Source: Lacticaseibacillus rhamnosus (GTDB taxonomy: Bacteria > Bacillota > Bacilli > Lactobacillales > Lactobacillaceae). Taken from it: 64,000 bases of DNA. Numbering within the stretch: the first letter of the stretch is position 1; the number at the start of each line of letters is the position of its first letter. The notes below the pieces were generated by a model. That model was not told where the DNA came from, did no database searches, and saw only the letters and a program-made list of their open reading frames with translations. The DNA is taken from positions 992,001 through 1,056,000 of the forward strand of contig NZ_LR134331.1 of assembly GCF_900636965.1 (NCBI RefSeq). Reading direction: 5' to 3'. The position numbers and the translations under genes were made by a program. Positions 36,781 through 46,142 of this stretch are shown here, in pieces.

Positions 36781-38592
36781 ATGTGTGGAATCGTCGGTGT
36801 TATCGGTAAGAAAAATGCAACCCAAATCTTGCTTAAGGGACTTGAAAAACTTGAGTATCGTGGTTACGACTCAGCAGGTATTTACGTTAATGATCAGGCA
36901 GGCCATGATCATTTGATTAAGCGGGTTGGCCATATTTCGAACTTGGAAGAAGCAGTAACGCCTGATGTTCAAGGCGTGATGGGGATTGGACATACACGTT
37001 GGGCGACCAATGGCGGTCCGACCGAAGCCAACGCACATCCGCAAGTTTCCAATGATGAACGCTTTTATCTCGTGCATAACGGGGTTGTGACCAACGCCAA
37101 TGACCTGAAGCAACAGTATCTTCAAGATATTGAATTGCACAGTGATACTGATACAGAAGTCGTGGTTCAACTCATCGCGTTATTCGCTCGGGAAGGATTG
37201 TCAGCCAAAGAAGCCTTTCGGAAAACGTTGAAAATGATTCAAGGTTCCTATGCTTTTTCGATGGTTGATCGTTTGGATCCGACAGTTTTGTATATCGCTA
37301 AAAATAAGAGTCCTTTATTGATTGGCCGCGGTGAAGGCTTCAATGTCGTTGCTTCAGATGCATTGGCGATGTTGAGCGAAACCGATCAGTTTGTTGAACT
37401 GAAAGATCAGGAAATTGTGACCCTAACCGCTGATGCAGTTCATATCGAGACCCTTGATGGTAAGGTAGAAGATCGCAAGCCGTTTACCGTCAAAGTCGAT
37501 GATGGCGAAGTTTCAAAGGGAACCTATCCATTCTTCATGCTCAAAGAAATTGATGAACAGCCAATTGTGATGCGGCGACTGGTTGAAAAGTATACCGATA
37601 ATCAGCAGCATGTGGTGATTCCTGAAAACTTAATGAAAGCCTTACAGAATGCAGATCGGCTTTACATTGTTGCCGCGGGGACCAGCTACCATGCCGGGTT
37701 GGTTGGTGCTCCTTTGTTTGAACAGCTGGCTGGCATTCCAACCGAAGTCCATGTTGCTTCGGAATTTGCTTATCATCAGCCATTACTCTCCAAACATCCG
37801 TTGTTTATTTTCCTGACCCAAAGTGGTGAAACTGCTGATATTCGTCAGGTTTTGGTTGAAGTCAAAGCGCAAGGTTATCAGACACTGACGATTACCAATG
37901 TTGGCAGCTCAACCCTTGCCCGTGAAGCAACTTTCACCTTGTTGCTGCATGGCGGGCCGGAAATTGCGGTCGCATCAACCAAGGCTTACACCGCCCAGAT
38001 TGCAGTAGAAGCCTTGGTAGCCAAAGCCGTTGGTGAAGCAAAGGGCTTACAAAACGCTAAGGACTTTGATGTGATTCACCAATTAGGTTTGGCAGCAACC
38101 GGCCAACAAGCACTGATTGATCAAAAGGATCGGATTCATGAATTGGCAACCGATATGTTCAAAACCACGCGCAATGCTTTTTACATTGGCCGTGGCGGCG
38201 ACTACTATGCCAGTCTTGAAGCCGCATTGAAACTCAAGGAAATCAGTTATGTGCAGGCTGAAGGGTTTGCGGCTGGCGAATTAAAGCACGGCACCATCGC
38301 TTTAATTGAAAAGGATACCCCAGTCGTTGCCATCATCTCCGACCCAGTGACCGCTGCTCGGACCCGCAGCAATGCCGATGAAGTGCAGGCGCGCGGAGCC
38401 AAGGTATTACACATTGCCATGGCGAGCCAAGCCCAAAAAGGTGACCAGATTATCGTCGACGAAATTGATCCGCTTCTGGCGCCACTGGTTACGATCATCC
38501 CAGCACAACTGCTGGCTTACTTCACGAGTTCCGATCGTGGGTATGACGTTGACCGTCCCCGCAACTTGGCTAAGTCGGTTACTGTTGAATAG
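36781..38592 (+). CDS. glmS: Glutamine-fructose-6-phosphate aminotransferase (isomerizing)
   Basis: A 603-residue enzyme making glucosamine 6-phosphate from fructose 6-phosphate and glutamine. The start must be ATG 36781 because the N-terminal nucleophile Cys2 (MCGIVGVIG) is exposed by Met removal; an upstream TTG at 36772 would bury it. The glutaminase domain (GHTRWATNGGP, SDTDTE) is followed by two SIS sugar-isomerase domains (AAGTSYHAG, TQSGETAD, ASTKAYTAQ) and the C-terminal DRPRNLAKSVTVE. It supplies the substrate for GlmM encoded just upstream. Confidence 0.97.
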   Translation: MCGIVGVIGKKNATQILLKGLEKLEYRGYDSAGIYVNDQAGHDHLIKRVGHISNLEEAVTPDVQGVMGIGHTRWATNGGPTEANAHPQVSNDERFYLVHNGVVTNANDLKQQYLQDIELHSDTDTEVVVQLIALFAREGLSAKEAFRKTLKMIQGSYAFSMVDRLDPTVLYIAKNKSPLLIGRGEGFNVVASDALAMLSETDQFVELKDQEIVTLTADAVHIETLDGKVEDRKPFTVKVDDGEVSKGTYPFFMLKEIDEQPIVMRRLVEKYTDNQQHVVIPENLMKALQNADRLYIVAAGTSYHAGLVGAPLFEQLAGIPTEVHVASEFAYHQPLLSKHPLFIFLTQSGETADIRQVLVEVKAQGYQTLTITNVGSSTLAREATFTLLLHGGPEIAVASTKAYTAQIAVEALVAKAVGEAKGLQNAKDFDVIHQLGLAATGQQALIDQKDRIHELATDMFKTTRNAFYIGRGGDYYASLEAALKLKEISYVQAEGFAAGELKHGTIALIEKDTPVVAIISDPVTAARTRSNADEVQARGAKVLHIAMASQAQKGDQIIVDEIDPLLAPLVTIIPAQLLAYFTSSDRGYDVDRPRNLAKSVTVE

Positions 38593-38665
38593 GTCTAAGC
38601 TCATAATGGCATGAAAAATTCCATGACGGTTAAGTTGATATTTAAATTTAATGTCAGTGGGGATT

Positions 38666-38712
38666 AAACAAAAAAACTGTTCGCCAAATGTGGCAAACAG
38701 TTTTTTTGTTTA
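38666..38712. terminator. Bidirectional terminator between glmS and pepF
   Basis: AAACAAAAAAACTGTT pairs with AACAGTTTTTTTGTTT, with an inner GCC/GGC stem, serving both convergent genes. Confidence 0.9.
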
Positions 38713-38741
38713 TTGAAGGCTACCGAGCGATCTAAAGAAGG

Positions 38742-40547
38742 CTACTTAAGATACGCTTCACTTAATGCCATGAATTGTTGGGCATCTTTAGCGGCTAAAT
38801 CAATTCCTTGCTGCCAAAATTCTGGTTGGGTCAAGTCAACGCCGAGGTGCTTTTTCGCTAGTGCTTCCGTGCTCATGTTGGCGGTGTCCCGCAATAAGGC
38901 AATATAATCATCTTCAAAATGATCGCTTTGCTGTGCCTTAGCGTAAATACCGCTAGAAAACAGGTAGCCAAATGTATATGGGAAGTTATAAAACGGTGGG
39001 TTGTCAAAATAAAAGTGCAACTTATCGGCCCAATACATCGGATCAAATGAACTCAAGCCGCCAGCGTAAGCCTTCTCCTGAGCCGCGGTCATCAAGGCTT
39101 TCAGGCGGGGAACGCTTACAATACCGTGCTCACGTTCTTGATAGAAACTGTCCTCAAACAAGAATCGCGCATGAATGTTGAGCAGCATCGCTAGTGGATT
39201 GGCCATTTTTGCGTCTAATAAGTTGAGCTTTTCTGCCGGTTCGCTAGCAGCTTTCACCGTCGCATCGGCAACAATCAATTCGGCAAAAGTTGACGCAGTT
39301 TCGGCAACGTTCATGGCATAGTTTTGTCGCAAAACCGGCATATCCTTCAAAATAGAACTGTGGAAAGCATGCCCTAGTTCATGAGCAATGGTTGATACAC
39401 CAGACGCCGAACCGTCAAAGGTCATGAAAATGCGACTTTCTTTGACATCCGGAACACTGGTCATGTAACCGCCTGCCCGTTTGCCCGGTCGATCTTCTGC
39501 TTCAATCCAGCCATTTTCAAACGCATGTTGCGCAAAGGCGGCCATTTTAGGTGAAAACTTCGCAAAATTATTAACAATGAATTCTGCAGCTTCGTCAAAA
39601 GTGTAGGTCTTCGGCTTGAAGTCGCCAACAACCACTGGTGCCCATTGATCTTGCCATTGCATGGTGGACTGCCCGGTTAATTGGGCTTTGCGCGTGAGAT
39701 AGGCAGCGAAAGGCGCTTTATTGGCGCTGATGGTTTGCCACATTTGATCCAAGGTGGCACGCTTCATCCGGTTATATTGCAGTGGCTTGTATAGATAATC
39801 TGGATACTGATGTAAGCGATAGTTGGTCAAGCGGAACCCGGCAATATGGTTGAGGGTTTCGCCAAACAAACTGGCATGATCGCTCCAAACTTGTTCCCAA
39901 ACATTGAAAACGTCCTTGCGCGTCTTAGGATCAGGTGCACCTTCAAACTTATTTTGCGTTTGACCGGCACTTAGCTCGGTCGTTTCGCCATTTTGAGTGA
40001 TCGGGAACTTAAGACTGCCACTGAGCGTTGTATAGTGATTACTCCAGCCGGTGAATCCATCAACCGCCAAGTCATTGATCATGGTTTCGGTTTTATCATC
40101 AAGCAATTCCTTGGCCTGATCACGAATTTCACTTAAACCAAAACGACTCTCAGCCAATGTACCAGTAGCCGTCAACTGATCGAAAGCAGTTTGTGGCATG
40201 GCGGCTAATTTCTTTGCCAAGGGGTTGTTAATGTTTTGAAAACGGGTTTCTAGTGTTGTAAGTTGTCCTAGCAGGGGACCGGTTTTTAAGTTGGCAGTAT
40301 CGGCGCTGGCAATCATTTCGACAAAACTGCCTGTGGTGCCGAGACCTTTACTGATATCTTCAAAAAGTTGCCAAAGCGTTTTGAAATCGGTAAACTCAGG
40401 GGCATCATCTTCAGGCGACCACGCTGCTACTTGGGCTTCAAGTTGGGGCAATTCGTCGGTCACTGTCTGAATCCGTGCGGTAAGTTGTGGCGAGTCGATG
40501 CCACCTGGGAAGATTGAATCAAGATTCCAATTAATGGGGTAAGACAT
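38742..40547 (-). CDS. pepF: Oligoendopeptidase F (M3B)
   Basis: A 601-residue cytosolic zinc metallopeptidase that cleaves imported oligopeptides. The HELGH zinc motif lies in VSTIAHELGHAFHSS, with the third ligand Glu in the ETASTFAE segment 25 residues later. ATG 40547 with AAAGGAAG upstream gives MSYPINWNLDSIFPGG; the longer reading from 40697 would cross the divergent promoter and the start of the VanZ gene. A minus-strand -10 TATAAT (complement of 40575-40580) precedes it. Confidence 0.92.
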   Translation of the reverse strand: MSYPINWNLDSIFPGGIDSPQLTARIQTVTDELPQLEAQVAAWSPEDDAPEFTDFKTLWQLFEDISKGLGTTGSFVEMIASADTANLKTGPLLGQLTTLETRFQNINNPLAKKLAAMPQTAFDQLTATGTLAESRFGLSEIRDQAKELLDDKTETMINDLAVDGFTGWSNHYTTLSGSLKFPITQNGETTELSAGQTQNKFEGAPDPKTRKDVFNVWEQVWSDHASLFGETLNHIAGFRLTNYRLHQYPDYLYKPLQYNRMKRATLDQMWQTISANKAPFAAYLTRKAQLTGQSTMQWQDQWAPVVVGDFKPKTYTFDEAAEFIVNNFAKFSPKMAAFAQHAFENGWIEAEDRPGKRAGGYMTSVPDVKESRIFMTFDGSASGVSTIAHELGHAFHSSILKDMPVLRQNYAMNVAETASTFAELIVADATVKAASEPAEKLNLLDAKMANPLAMLLNIHARFLFEDSFYQEREHGIVSVPRLKALMTAAQEKAYAGGLSSFDPMYWADKLHFYFDNPPFYNFPYTFGYLFSSGIYAKAQQSDHFEDDYIALLRDTANMSTEALAKKHLGVDLTQPEFWQQGIDLAAKDAQQFMALSEAYLK

Positions 40548-40574
40548 AACAGCACTTCCTTTCCAAATAGGTTC

Positions 40575-40580
40575 ATTATA
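40575..40580 (-). promoter_or_regulatory. -10 box of pepF
   Basis: TATAAT on the minus strand, 28 bases upstream of the pepF start; the -35 is poor. Confidence 0.5.
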
Positions 40581-40620
40581 CAGTAGATGAGAAAAGTATG
40601 AGTGAAAGTAGGTTGAATTT

Positions 40621-41112
40621 GTGAATTCTTTTAAACGGCATTGGGGATTATGGTTGACGGCCGCAATTTTATTTGTTTTGTTCGTCAGTTCTAGCATGAC
40701 CTATAAGGAACAAACAACCGTCCCGTTAATGGAACGTTTGTTGCATAATGAGCCGTTCAAGCCATTCTTAAGTAGCATTCAGTTTAATTATGCCGGCGAG
40801 ACACAGTCAGTTGCTAAAGTCGGATATTTTAAGTTCGTTGAGTTTTTTGTGCGCAAAGGGGCCCACGTTAGTATCTTTTTCTTATTGGGCTTGGGTTTGA
40901 CGCAAGGGACGTTTATGTATCAAAAAAATCGGTGGTTGCATTGGCCGCTGATGGTGTTGAGTTGTACCGGAATTGCAGCATTTGATGAGTTTCATCAAAT
41001 GCTGACAGGCGGGCGCACGCCGTTGTTTCAGGATGTGATGCTAGACACGGTTGCCGCTGCGATTGCAGTGACCTTCATGTGGGGATGGTTGTGGCGTCAG
41101 AAGCGGCGTTGA
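40621..41112 (+). CDS. VanZ-family membrane protein
   Basis: A 163-residue protein with about four helices. The VanZ signature FDEFHQMLTGGRTPLFQDVMLDTVAAAI is present near residues 120-148, and VRKGAHVSIFFLLGLG earlier. VanZ proteins are linked to teicoplanin and lipoglycopeptide susceptibility in other bacteria, but most chromosomal members have no known role. GTG 40621 has a weak GTAGG site. Confidence 0.8.
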   Translation: MNSFKRHWGLWLTAAILFVLFVSSSMTYKEQTTVPLMERLLHNEPFKPFLSSIQFNYAGETQSVAKVGYFKFVEFFVRKGAHVSIFFLLGLGLTQGTFMYQKNRWLHWPLMVLSCTGIAAFDEFHQMLTGGRTPLFQDVMLDTVAAAIAVTFMWGWLWRQKRR

Positions 41113-41137
41113 ATAACCGCGCGTTCTTTGCTATAAT
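41109..41137 (+). promoter_or_regulatory. Promoter of yebC
   Basis: TTGAAT (41109-41114), 17-base spacer, TATAAT (41132-41137) with TGC ahead of it; the -35 overlaps the stop codon of the VanZ gene. Confidence 0.8.
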
Positions 41138-41182
41138 TTTAGCGATCCATATGCTTCTATACTTATGAAAAGAGGGTTTATC

Positions 41183-41914
41183 ATGTCAGGACATTCCAAA
41201 TGGCATAACATTCAGGGCCGTAAGAACGCTCAGGATGCGAAGCGTGGTAAGATTTTCCAGAAGTTATCACGTGAATTATACATGGCAGCAAAGCAAGGTG
41301 GTCCTGACCCCAGTGGTAACCCATCCCTCCGTTTGGTCATGGACAAAGCCAAAGCTGCCAACATGCCTAAGGACAATATCAAGCGGGCATTAGACAAGGC
41401 GAGTGATCGCGATGCGGCTAATTATGATGAAGTTACCTATGAAGGCTATGGCCCGGGTGGCGTTGCAATCCTGGTTGAAGCGTTAACGGACAATCGAAAT
41501 CGAACCTCCAGTTCAGTTCGGGTTGCCATCACCCGTCATGGCGGCAATATGGCGGCAGCCGGTGCGGTTTCTTACATGTTTGATCGCAAAGGGTATCTCG
41601 TTATCTCACGTGAAGCGTATGATGTCGATGAAGATCAGATGTTGGAAGATGCACTCGAAGCTGGGGCTGAAGATATGCAAACTTCAGACGATGCTTACGA
41701 AATCTACACCGATCCCAAAGAATTCGCACAGGTTCGCGATGCTTTGGAAGAAAAAGGGTATAAATTCGTCCAGAACGAATTGACGATGGTACCACAAAAT
41801 CTGACCCCGATTCCTAAAGATAAAGTCGAACAATTCCAAGCCATGATCGATCAGCTAGAAGACGATGATGATGTGCAAGAAGTCTACACAGCTGGCGACT
41901 GGCCGGACGATTAA
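41183..41914 (+). CDS. yebC: YebC/PmpR-family protein (TACO1-like)
   Basis: A 243-residue protein starting [32 protein letters not shown], the invariant YebC N-terminus. [23 protein letters not shown] and the acidic C-terminus are also typical. Members act as transcriptional regulators or, as recently proposed, as translation factors that relieve stalling at proline stretches. ATG 41183 is used, not the upstream in-frame ATG 41165, because AGAGGG is placed before 41183. The gene is monocistronic and followed by a terminator; comGA lies downstream. Confidence 0.94.
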   Translation: MSGHSKWHNIQGRKNAQDAKRGKIFQKLSRELYMAAKQGGPDPSGNPSLRLVMDKAKAANMPKDNIKRALDKASDRDAANYDEVTYEGYGPGGVAILVEALTDNRNRTSSSVRVAITRHGGNMAAAGAVSYMFDRKGYLVISREAYDVDEDQMLEDALEAGAEDMQTSDDAYEIYTDPKEFAQVRDALEEKGYKFVQNELTMVPQNLTPIPKDKVEQFQAMIDQLEDDDDVQEVYTAGDWPDD

Positions 41915-41964
41915 TGAGTTGAATAAATGAGTGAAGAGGCTGGGCTATCATTCCCAGTTTCAAA

Positions 41965-42014
41965 CTAAAGGCGTACTATTTCTCGAATTTGACGAGAAAT
42001 GGTACGCCTTTTAG
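41965..42014 (+). terminator. Terminator of yebC
   Basis: CTAAAGGCGTAC...GTACGCCTTTTAG outer stem with inner ATTTCTCG/CGAGAAAT. Confidence 0.85.
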
Positions 42015-42290
42015 ATTCTCTACATTAGTATCAATAGCATTTAACGATTTTAGCACCAAGGCGGAGTAATCTCTGGCTAGATGGATGGCGTTGCATAGCT
42101 AGGGCGGAAACAGCGCGGCTAAGGGACAGAGTGTGAGCATCTTGAGACATAATGATCGTATTTTTAATCACCGTGATCAATGTCCTTATGTGCAAACGAT
42201 GACACCCGAAAAAGCATGACGGGTAAATTTTTTATGTTAATGACAAACTCGTCCTTGCCTGCGAATTCTTTTAATGCAGGAGGAAAAAAT
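42015..42290 (+). promoter_or_regulatory. comG leader with two hairpins
   Basis: No housekeeping promoter could be recognised. ACCCG/CGGGT (42204-42208 with 42220-42224) is followed by AAATTTTTT, like a weak terminator or attenuator. CCTGC (42258-42262) can pair with GCAGG (42276-42280), the latter overlapping the comGA ribosome site GCAGGAGG. Expression of comG is normally restricted to competence, consistent with a closed leader; this is inference. Confidence 0.4.
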
Positions 42291-43160
42291 ATGCAGTCAG
42301 TGAAAACGTTATTGACCAACGCATTAGACAAAGGAGCCAGCGATATTTACTATTTGCCAAATCCGCATGGTTATCTGATTCGGCTTCGGTTACCGACAGG
42401 GTTAGTGACTTTAGGGCAACTGGAAACGCGCATAGGTCAGCAAGAGATTAATTATCTGAAGTTCATGGCTGGGATGAATGTTGCAGAGCATCGCCGTGTC
42501 CAGTTAGGCGCATTTTATCATCCGGACTCTGATGTTTTTCTGCGTTTAAGCTCGGTGGCAGATTTTCGGGGCCGCGAATCATTGGTGGTGCGACTGATCA
42601 GTGGTATTCCAGATGCGCAGGGTGCACGTCAGTTGTTGGATCGATTAATGAGTATTTTGACGCAACGCCGAGGCATGTTGACATTGGCTGGCCCAACCGG
42701 ATCGGGTAAAACAACGTTACTGTACCAGCTTGCAACTCGCTTGGCCGCCTCGAAAATGGTGCTGTCTATCGAGGATCCTGTCGAAATTAATCAGCCCCAG
42801 TTTCTGCAACTTCAGGTTAACCCAGAAGCGGAAATGAGTTATCCGCAGTTGTTAAAGGCCGCTTTACGTCATCGCCCGGATGTATTGCTGATTGGTGAAA
42901 TCCGCGATCGGCAAACCGCCCAGAGCGCCTGTGAAGCTGCCATTAGCGGTCATATTGTGCTTGCGACCGTGCACGCACGTTCGGCCAACGACACCCCACT
43001 GAGACTGACTAGCTTTGGCTTACCTGCCGAATTGGTTTCTGCCGCCTTAACAGCCAGTGCCGCAATCACGTTGCAGTATCGTCCAACGATTCATCCGGTA
43101 GCTGAAGTGGTTGTTTTTGAGCCGGCGCATCAAAGCGGTGCAACGGAGGTGGTTTCGTGA
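42291..43160 (+). CDS. comGA: Competence traffic ATPase ComGA
   Basis: A 289-residue secretion ATPase of the GspE/PilB family that powers assembly of the competence pseudopilus. Walker A GPTGSGKTTLLYQL, Asp box SIEDPVEI, Walker B LLIGEIRDRQTA and His box ATVHARSAND are intact. GGAGG 7 bases before ATG 42291 fixes the start; an upstream frame opening from 42180 lacks a ribosome site. First gene of an overlapping seven-gene operon. Confidence 0.95.
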   Translation: MQSVKTLLTNALDKGASDIYYLPNPHGYLIRLRLPTGLVTLGQLETRIGQQEINYLKFMAGMNVAEHRRVQLGAFYHPDSDVFLRLSSVADFRGRESLVVRLISGIPDAQGARQLLDRLMSILTQRRGMLTLAGPTGSGKTTLLYQLATRLAASKMVLSIEDPVEINQPQFLQLQVNPEAEMSYPQLLKAALRHRPDVLLIGEIRDRQTAQSACEAAISGHIVLATVHARSANDTPLRLTSFGLPAELVSAALTASAAITLQYRPTIHPVAEVVVFEPAHQSGATEVVS

Positions 43161-44110
43161 AAGTGCCTCTGATCGTTCAGGAACGTTTTTGTCGTCAAAG
43201 TGCAGCCTTAATGAAGGCGGGTTTCAATCTGAGTGACGTATTCGCCTATTTGCAAGTGAGTTTGCCTAAACACACCGCGATTTGGCAAGGAATTGAAAAT
43301 GAATTGGCTAACGGCATAGCCTTTTCGGATGCAGTTGCGCGCCAGGATCTGGCACCGATTCTTTTCCAACAATTGCAGTTGGCTCAGGTTCATGGTGACT
43401 TAGCGAAAGCGTTGACGATTGCGGCGGATTATCTTCACTTACGGGTTCGCAATCGGCAACGCATTGTACAGTTGCTGGTTTATCCGTGTCTGTTATTGGC
43501 AATGCTGGTGGTCTTACAGATTGTCGTTGTTTTTGGCGTTCTTCCGGCGCTTTCTTTACCACAGTCGAATTTAGTCGCGCTTCAATTGATTGGGTTGGGC
43601 GTGGTGACAGTGATTGGATTCTTGGGTTACTGCTACTGGCATCGTTTGTCGCCGCTCAAACGTCTACTGGTGTTACAGAACGTCCCGGGGATGCGCCAAC
43701 TGCTACGAACCTATTATCAGTTTCAGTTTACAGCAGGAGCGGCTCAATTTTTGTTGGCAGGTGCAGATATTGCCAACTTTTGCCAGCACTTAGCAACCTT
43801 AGACGGACCGATGGGGAAATTAGGCATCCGCATTCAGGCGAAGGTTCAACAGGGATACGAATTAAGTGTGGCGCTTCAAGAGCCGTTGATTCCCGCTGAA
43901 GTTGCCCGTTTGCTAACCATGGGCCAATCGCATCATTTGGTCGCAACCGGGTTAAAACTTTTTGGTGAACAGCTTTTCTCGCGGCTTCAACAACAATTGG
44001 AACGACTGGTGAGCTTGGTACAGCCGTTTTTGTTTCTAATCATCGGCGGAGAGATTTTACTGGTGTATTTACAAATCTTATTACCACTTTATCAATCTAT
44101 AGGGGGTTAA
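43157..44110 (+). CDS. comGB: Competence platform protein ComGB
   Basis: A 317-residue GspF-family membrane protein with three main helices (about 115-140, 153-172, 290-312). It anchors ComGA and assembles the pseudopilus. GTG 43157 overlaps the comGA stop (GTGA) with GGAGGTGG upstream. Confidence 0.93.
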   Translation: MKVPLIVQERFCRQSAALMKAGFNLSDVFAYLQVSLPKHTAIWQGIENELANGIAFSDAVARQDLAPILFQQLQLAQVHGDLAKALTIAADYLHLRVRNRQRIVQLLVYPCLLLAMLVVLQIVVVFGVLPALSLPQSNLVALQLIGLGVVTVIGFLGYCYWHRLSPLKRLLVLQNVPGMRQLLRTYYQFQFTAGAAQFLLAGADIANFCQHLATLDGPMGKLGIRIQAKVQQGYELSVALQEPLIPAEVARLLTMGQSHHLVATGLKLFGEQLFSRLQQQLERLVSLVQPFLFLIIGGEILLVYLQILLPLYQSIGG

Positions 44111-44112
44111 GC

Positions 44113-44433
44113 ATGAAACGAAAAAAGTTGCGCGCATTTACCTTAATTGAAGTAGTTGCGGCGCTGGGAGTCATTATTCTACTGACGCTCGCGCTGGTTT
44201 TGACCATTCAGGGCCAGATGAAACGTGTTGATACTCAGAACCTGAAAGCAACCGTGGCGACGGTCAACACCCAGTTGGAAATGACTTACAATGAGCCAGA
44301 TCACGGCGGGGTTGATTTTAGTTCTCCGGATCAATTAGTTAAAAAAGACGTGATTTCACAAAGCCAGGCAGACACCCTTAAAAAAGGCGGGTTTAAGCTG
44401 ACAGCAGGATCACCACCGACGTTTAGCAAATGA
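44113..44433 (+). CDS. comGC: Major competence pseudopilin ComGC
   Basis: A 106-residue prepilin. The N-terminus KRKKLRAFTLIEVVAALGVIILLTLALVL is a type IV prepilin signal: basic leader, cleavage before FTLIE with Glu5, then a hydrophobic stalk. Ala instead of Gly precedes the Phe, a tolerated variation. It forms the main fibre that binds DNA. It overlaps comGD by 4 bases. Confidence 0.93.
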   Translation: MKRKKLRAFTLIEVVAALGVIILLTLALVLTIQGQMKRVDTQNLKATVATVNTQLEMTYNEPDHGGVDFSSPDQLVKKDVISQSQADTLKKGGFKLTAGSPPTFSK

Positions 44434-44852
44434 AACGGCTACATGGTTTTACCTTGATTGAAGTCGTGGCTGTCATGTTTGTCATAACTGCATTAGCAAT
44501 CGTTGCGGTCCCGGTTGGCCGAAATGTTTTAACGCAATACCGCGAACGTGAATTTATGGAAGCCTTGGTGGAAGAATGGGAAATGCTTAAAATGCGGGCA
44601 AGAGCTGAACCATCAAGTGGCAATATGTATGTGAATGGTGAAAAAAGGGAAGTTAGATTCGTGACTCAAGGCAAGACAAAGATCCTTGCTTTCCCTGAAT
44701 CATTGGCATTTGGTGGTGAAAGTAGGATGGAATGTAACCCAAACGGAAAAATAGTCACGGCAGGATCGTTATATTTCAGACATTTTAAAGACATTACTTG
44801 GAAGATAAGTTTTCAGCTAGGATGGGGGCGAGCAATATTGACCAAAAATTAA
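44430..44852 (+). CDS. comGD: Minor pseudopilin ComGD
   Basis: A 140-residue prepilin with the class signal HGFTLIEVVAVMFVITALAIVAVP, cleaved between Gly and Phe. Globular C-terminal domain without recognised motifs. Starts in the comGC stop (ATGA). Confidence 0.88.
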   Translation: MKRLHGFTLIEVVAVMFVITALAIVAVPVGRNVLTQYREREFMEALVEEWEMLKMRARAEPSSGNMYVNGEKREVRFVTQGKTKILAFPESLAFGGESRMECNPNGKIVTAGSLYFRHFKDITWKISFQLGWGRAILTKN

Positions 44853-45133
44853 GTGGGGTGTTGTTAGTCGAACATCTTGCGGCTTTGGGCGTGGTTCTCA
44901 TGGCTGTGGGTTGGTTGGCGTTATTGATGAGGACTTATCAGCAAGTTGTCATACCTGTCCGACAAGAAACCACTGCTTACTATGCCGCTCGCGTTGCTTT
45001 AATGCGGGTGCCTGCGCGTGGTGGGGAAACTCAGGTTAGCGTTGGCCCTGATGTTTGGAAGGTAGTGGTGAGCGCAAAGGAGGTTCGGGTTGATGCCAAT
45101 AACTCGACGGCCAGCTATACCTTTAACCCTTAG
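44822..45133 (+). CDS. comGE: Minor pseudopilin-like ComGE
   Basis: A 103-residue protein with one N-terminal helix (about residues 14-40) preceded by LSGVLLVEHLAALG, a degenerate prepilin motif with Glu but no FTLIE. It lies wholly in the ComGE position and overlaps comGD by 31 bases and comGF by 41. ATG 44822 is the best start but its ribosome site is weak; the start is uncertain. Confidence 0.75.
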   Translation: MGASNIDQKLSGVLLVEHLAALGVVLMAVGWLALLMRTYQQVVIPVRQETTAYYAARVALMRVPARGGETQVSVGPDVWKVVVSAKEVRVDANNSTASYTFNP

Positions 45134-45560
45134 CGCCTTCACCTTGATCGAAGTTGTGATTGGATTAGGAATCATAGTCGCGGTGATGTTGCTTTGGTCG
45201 CCGCTTTTGACAGGCGTTCAACGTTTTACAAATCAAGATCAATATTTACTGCATGCACTGCAAGCAGATGCAGACTTACAGGCTAATGTGCGGACCCATC
45301 GGATGAAACTCGAGTCGCTTAAACAGAAACGGGTCAGGCTTCAGGGAAAAGATGGTCATCAATCGAAATTTTATGTTTTTGAGTTTTATACCAAAAATGG
45401 CAACAGTATGATTCGCGCTAGAACCAATGATGGGGGCCATATTCCATTATTTATGCAAATCAAGTCCGGCCAATTTTTGGGGTCCGTTCATGGCTTTTTG
45501 TATGAGATAAGATTGGGTACTAACCAGACTTTTGAAGGCGGGGTGCGGCTTAATCAATGA
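45093..45560 (+). CDS. comGF: Minor pseudopilin ComGF
   Basis: A 155-residue protein with prepilin motif SAFTLIEVVIGLGIIVAVMLLW and a ComGF-type C-terminal region (FYTKNGNSMIRARTNDGGHIPLF). AAAGGAGG precedes both TTG 45090 and ATG 45093; ATG is chosen. Part of the pseudopilus tip complex. Confidence 0.85.
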   Translation: MPITRRPAIPLTLSAFTLIEVVIGLGIIVAVMLLWSPLLTGVQRFTNQDQYLLHALQADADLQANVRTHRMKLESLKQKRVRLQGKDGHQSKFYVFEFYTKNGNSMIRARTNDGGHIPLFMQIKSGQFLGSVHGFLYEIRLGTNQTFEGGVRLNQ

Positions 45561-45880
45561 AATTACGTGGAAGTGTGCTGGTTAATACCATCATTTTATT
45601 CGGTATATTTTTGACGATGACAATTGGGATGTTTAAGCAGTTTAACCGCTGGCAGCAGCATTATCAAATTATTAAGCAAGTCGAAAAGTCCCAGTTTAAG
45701 TCGGCTTATTCGCAGTGGCGGCAAAATGCGGAAGGAGTCAACCATCATGATAAGTCAGAAACAGCTGACAGTGCGAGCTTGAAATCTAGTCAGGCGAGTG
45801 AAGTAAGTGTCAGTCCAACGAGGTCAATGCCAGTGGTTGAAAAGACGGTCAGTGAGACAGATACCAAATCGGTGCCCTAG
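45557..45880 (+). CDS. comGG: ComGG-like protein
   Basis: A 107-residue protein with one N-terminal hydrophobic helix (residues 8-27) and a Ser/Thr/Glu-rich disordered tail. Identified by position as the last comG gene and by the overlap with comGF (ATGA). There is no prepilin signal, as in other ComGG proteins. Confidence 0.75.
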   Translation: MKLRGSVLVNTIILFGIFLTMTIGMFKQFNRWQQHYQIIKQVEKSQFKSAYSQWRQNAEGVNHHDKSETADSASLKSSQASEVSVSPTRSMPVVEKTVSETDTKSVP

Positions 45881-46020
45881 GTTAAAGAATGATCCCGCTT
45901 GAATAAGGTATTTCCAATCGGTACACTGGTAAATGGAGCGTTGAAGGGGCGCGTTAGCAGCAGACTCCCAATAAAATGCTTATTGGCCGTATATGGTCAT
46001 GATGATGCGCGGCTTCAACC

Positions 46021-46142
46021 ATAACGCGCTCACCGGCGCAGGGATCTGCATGTAAGGACCTTGGTCGCAATGGCCAAGATCGGGCCATCACGCCCAAGGC
46101 CACTTACACTCGATCCCTAAGCGCGCCGGTTCGCGCTCAATC
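46021..46142 (+). repeat. Palindromic repeat unit, copy 1
   Basis: The unit folds on itself: GCGC/ACCGGCGC with GCGCGCCGGT, AGGGATC with GATCCCT, GTAAG with CTTAC, CCTTGG with CCAAGG, ATGGCC with GGCCAT. All stems are nested in order, giving one long interrupted hairpin. About 85 percent identical to copy 2. Confidence 0.85.

Noticed and set aside
40548-40697. 50-residue N-terminal extension of PepF
   Set aside because: It would cover the divergent promoter and the VanZ gene start; AAAGGAAG before ATG 40547 fits better.
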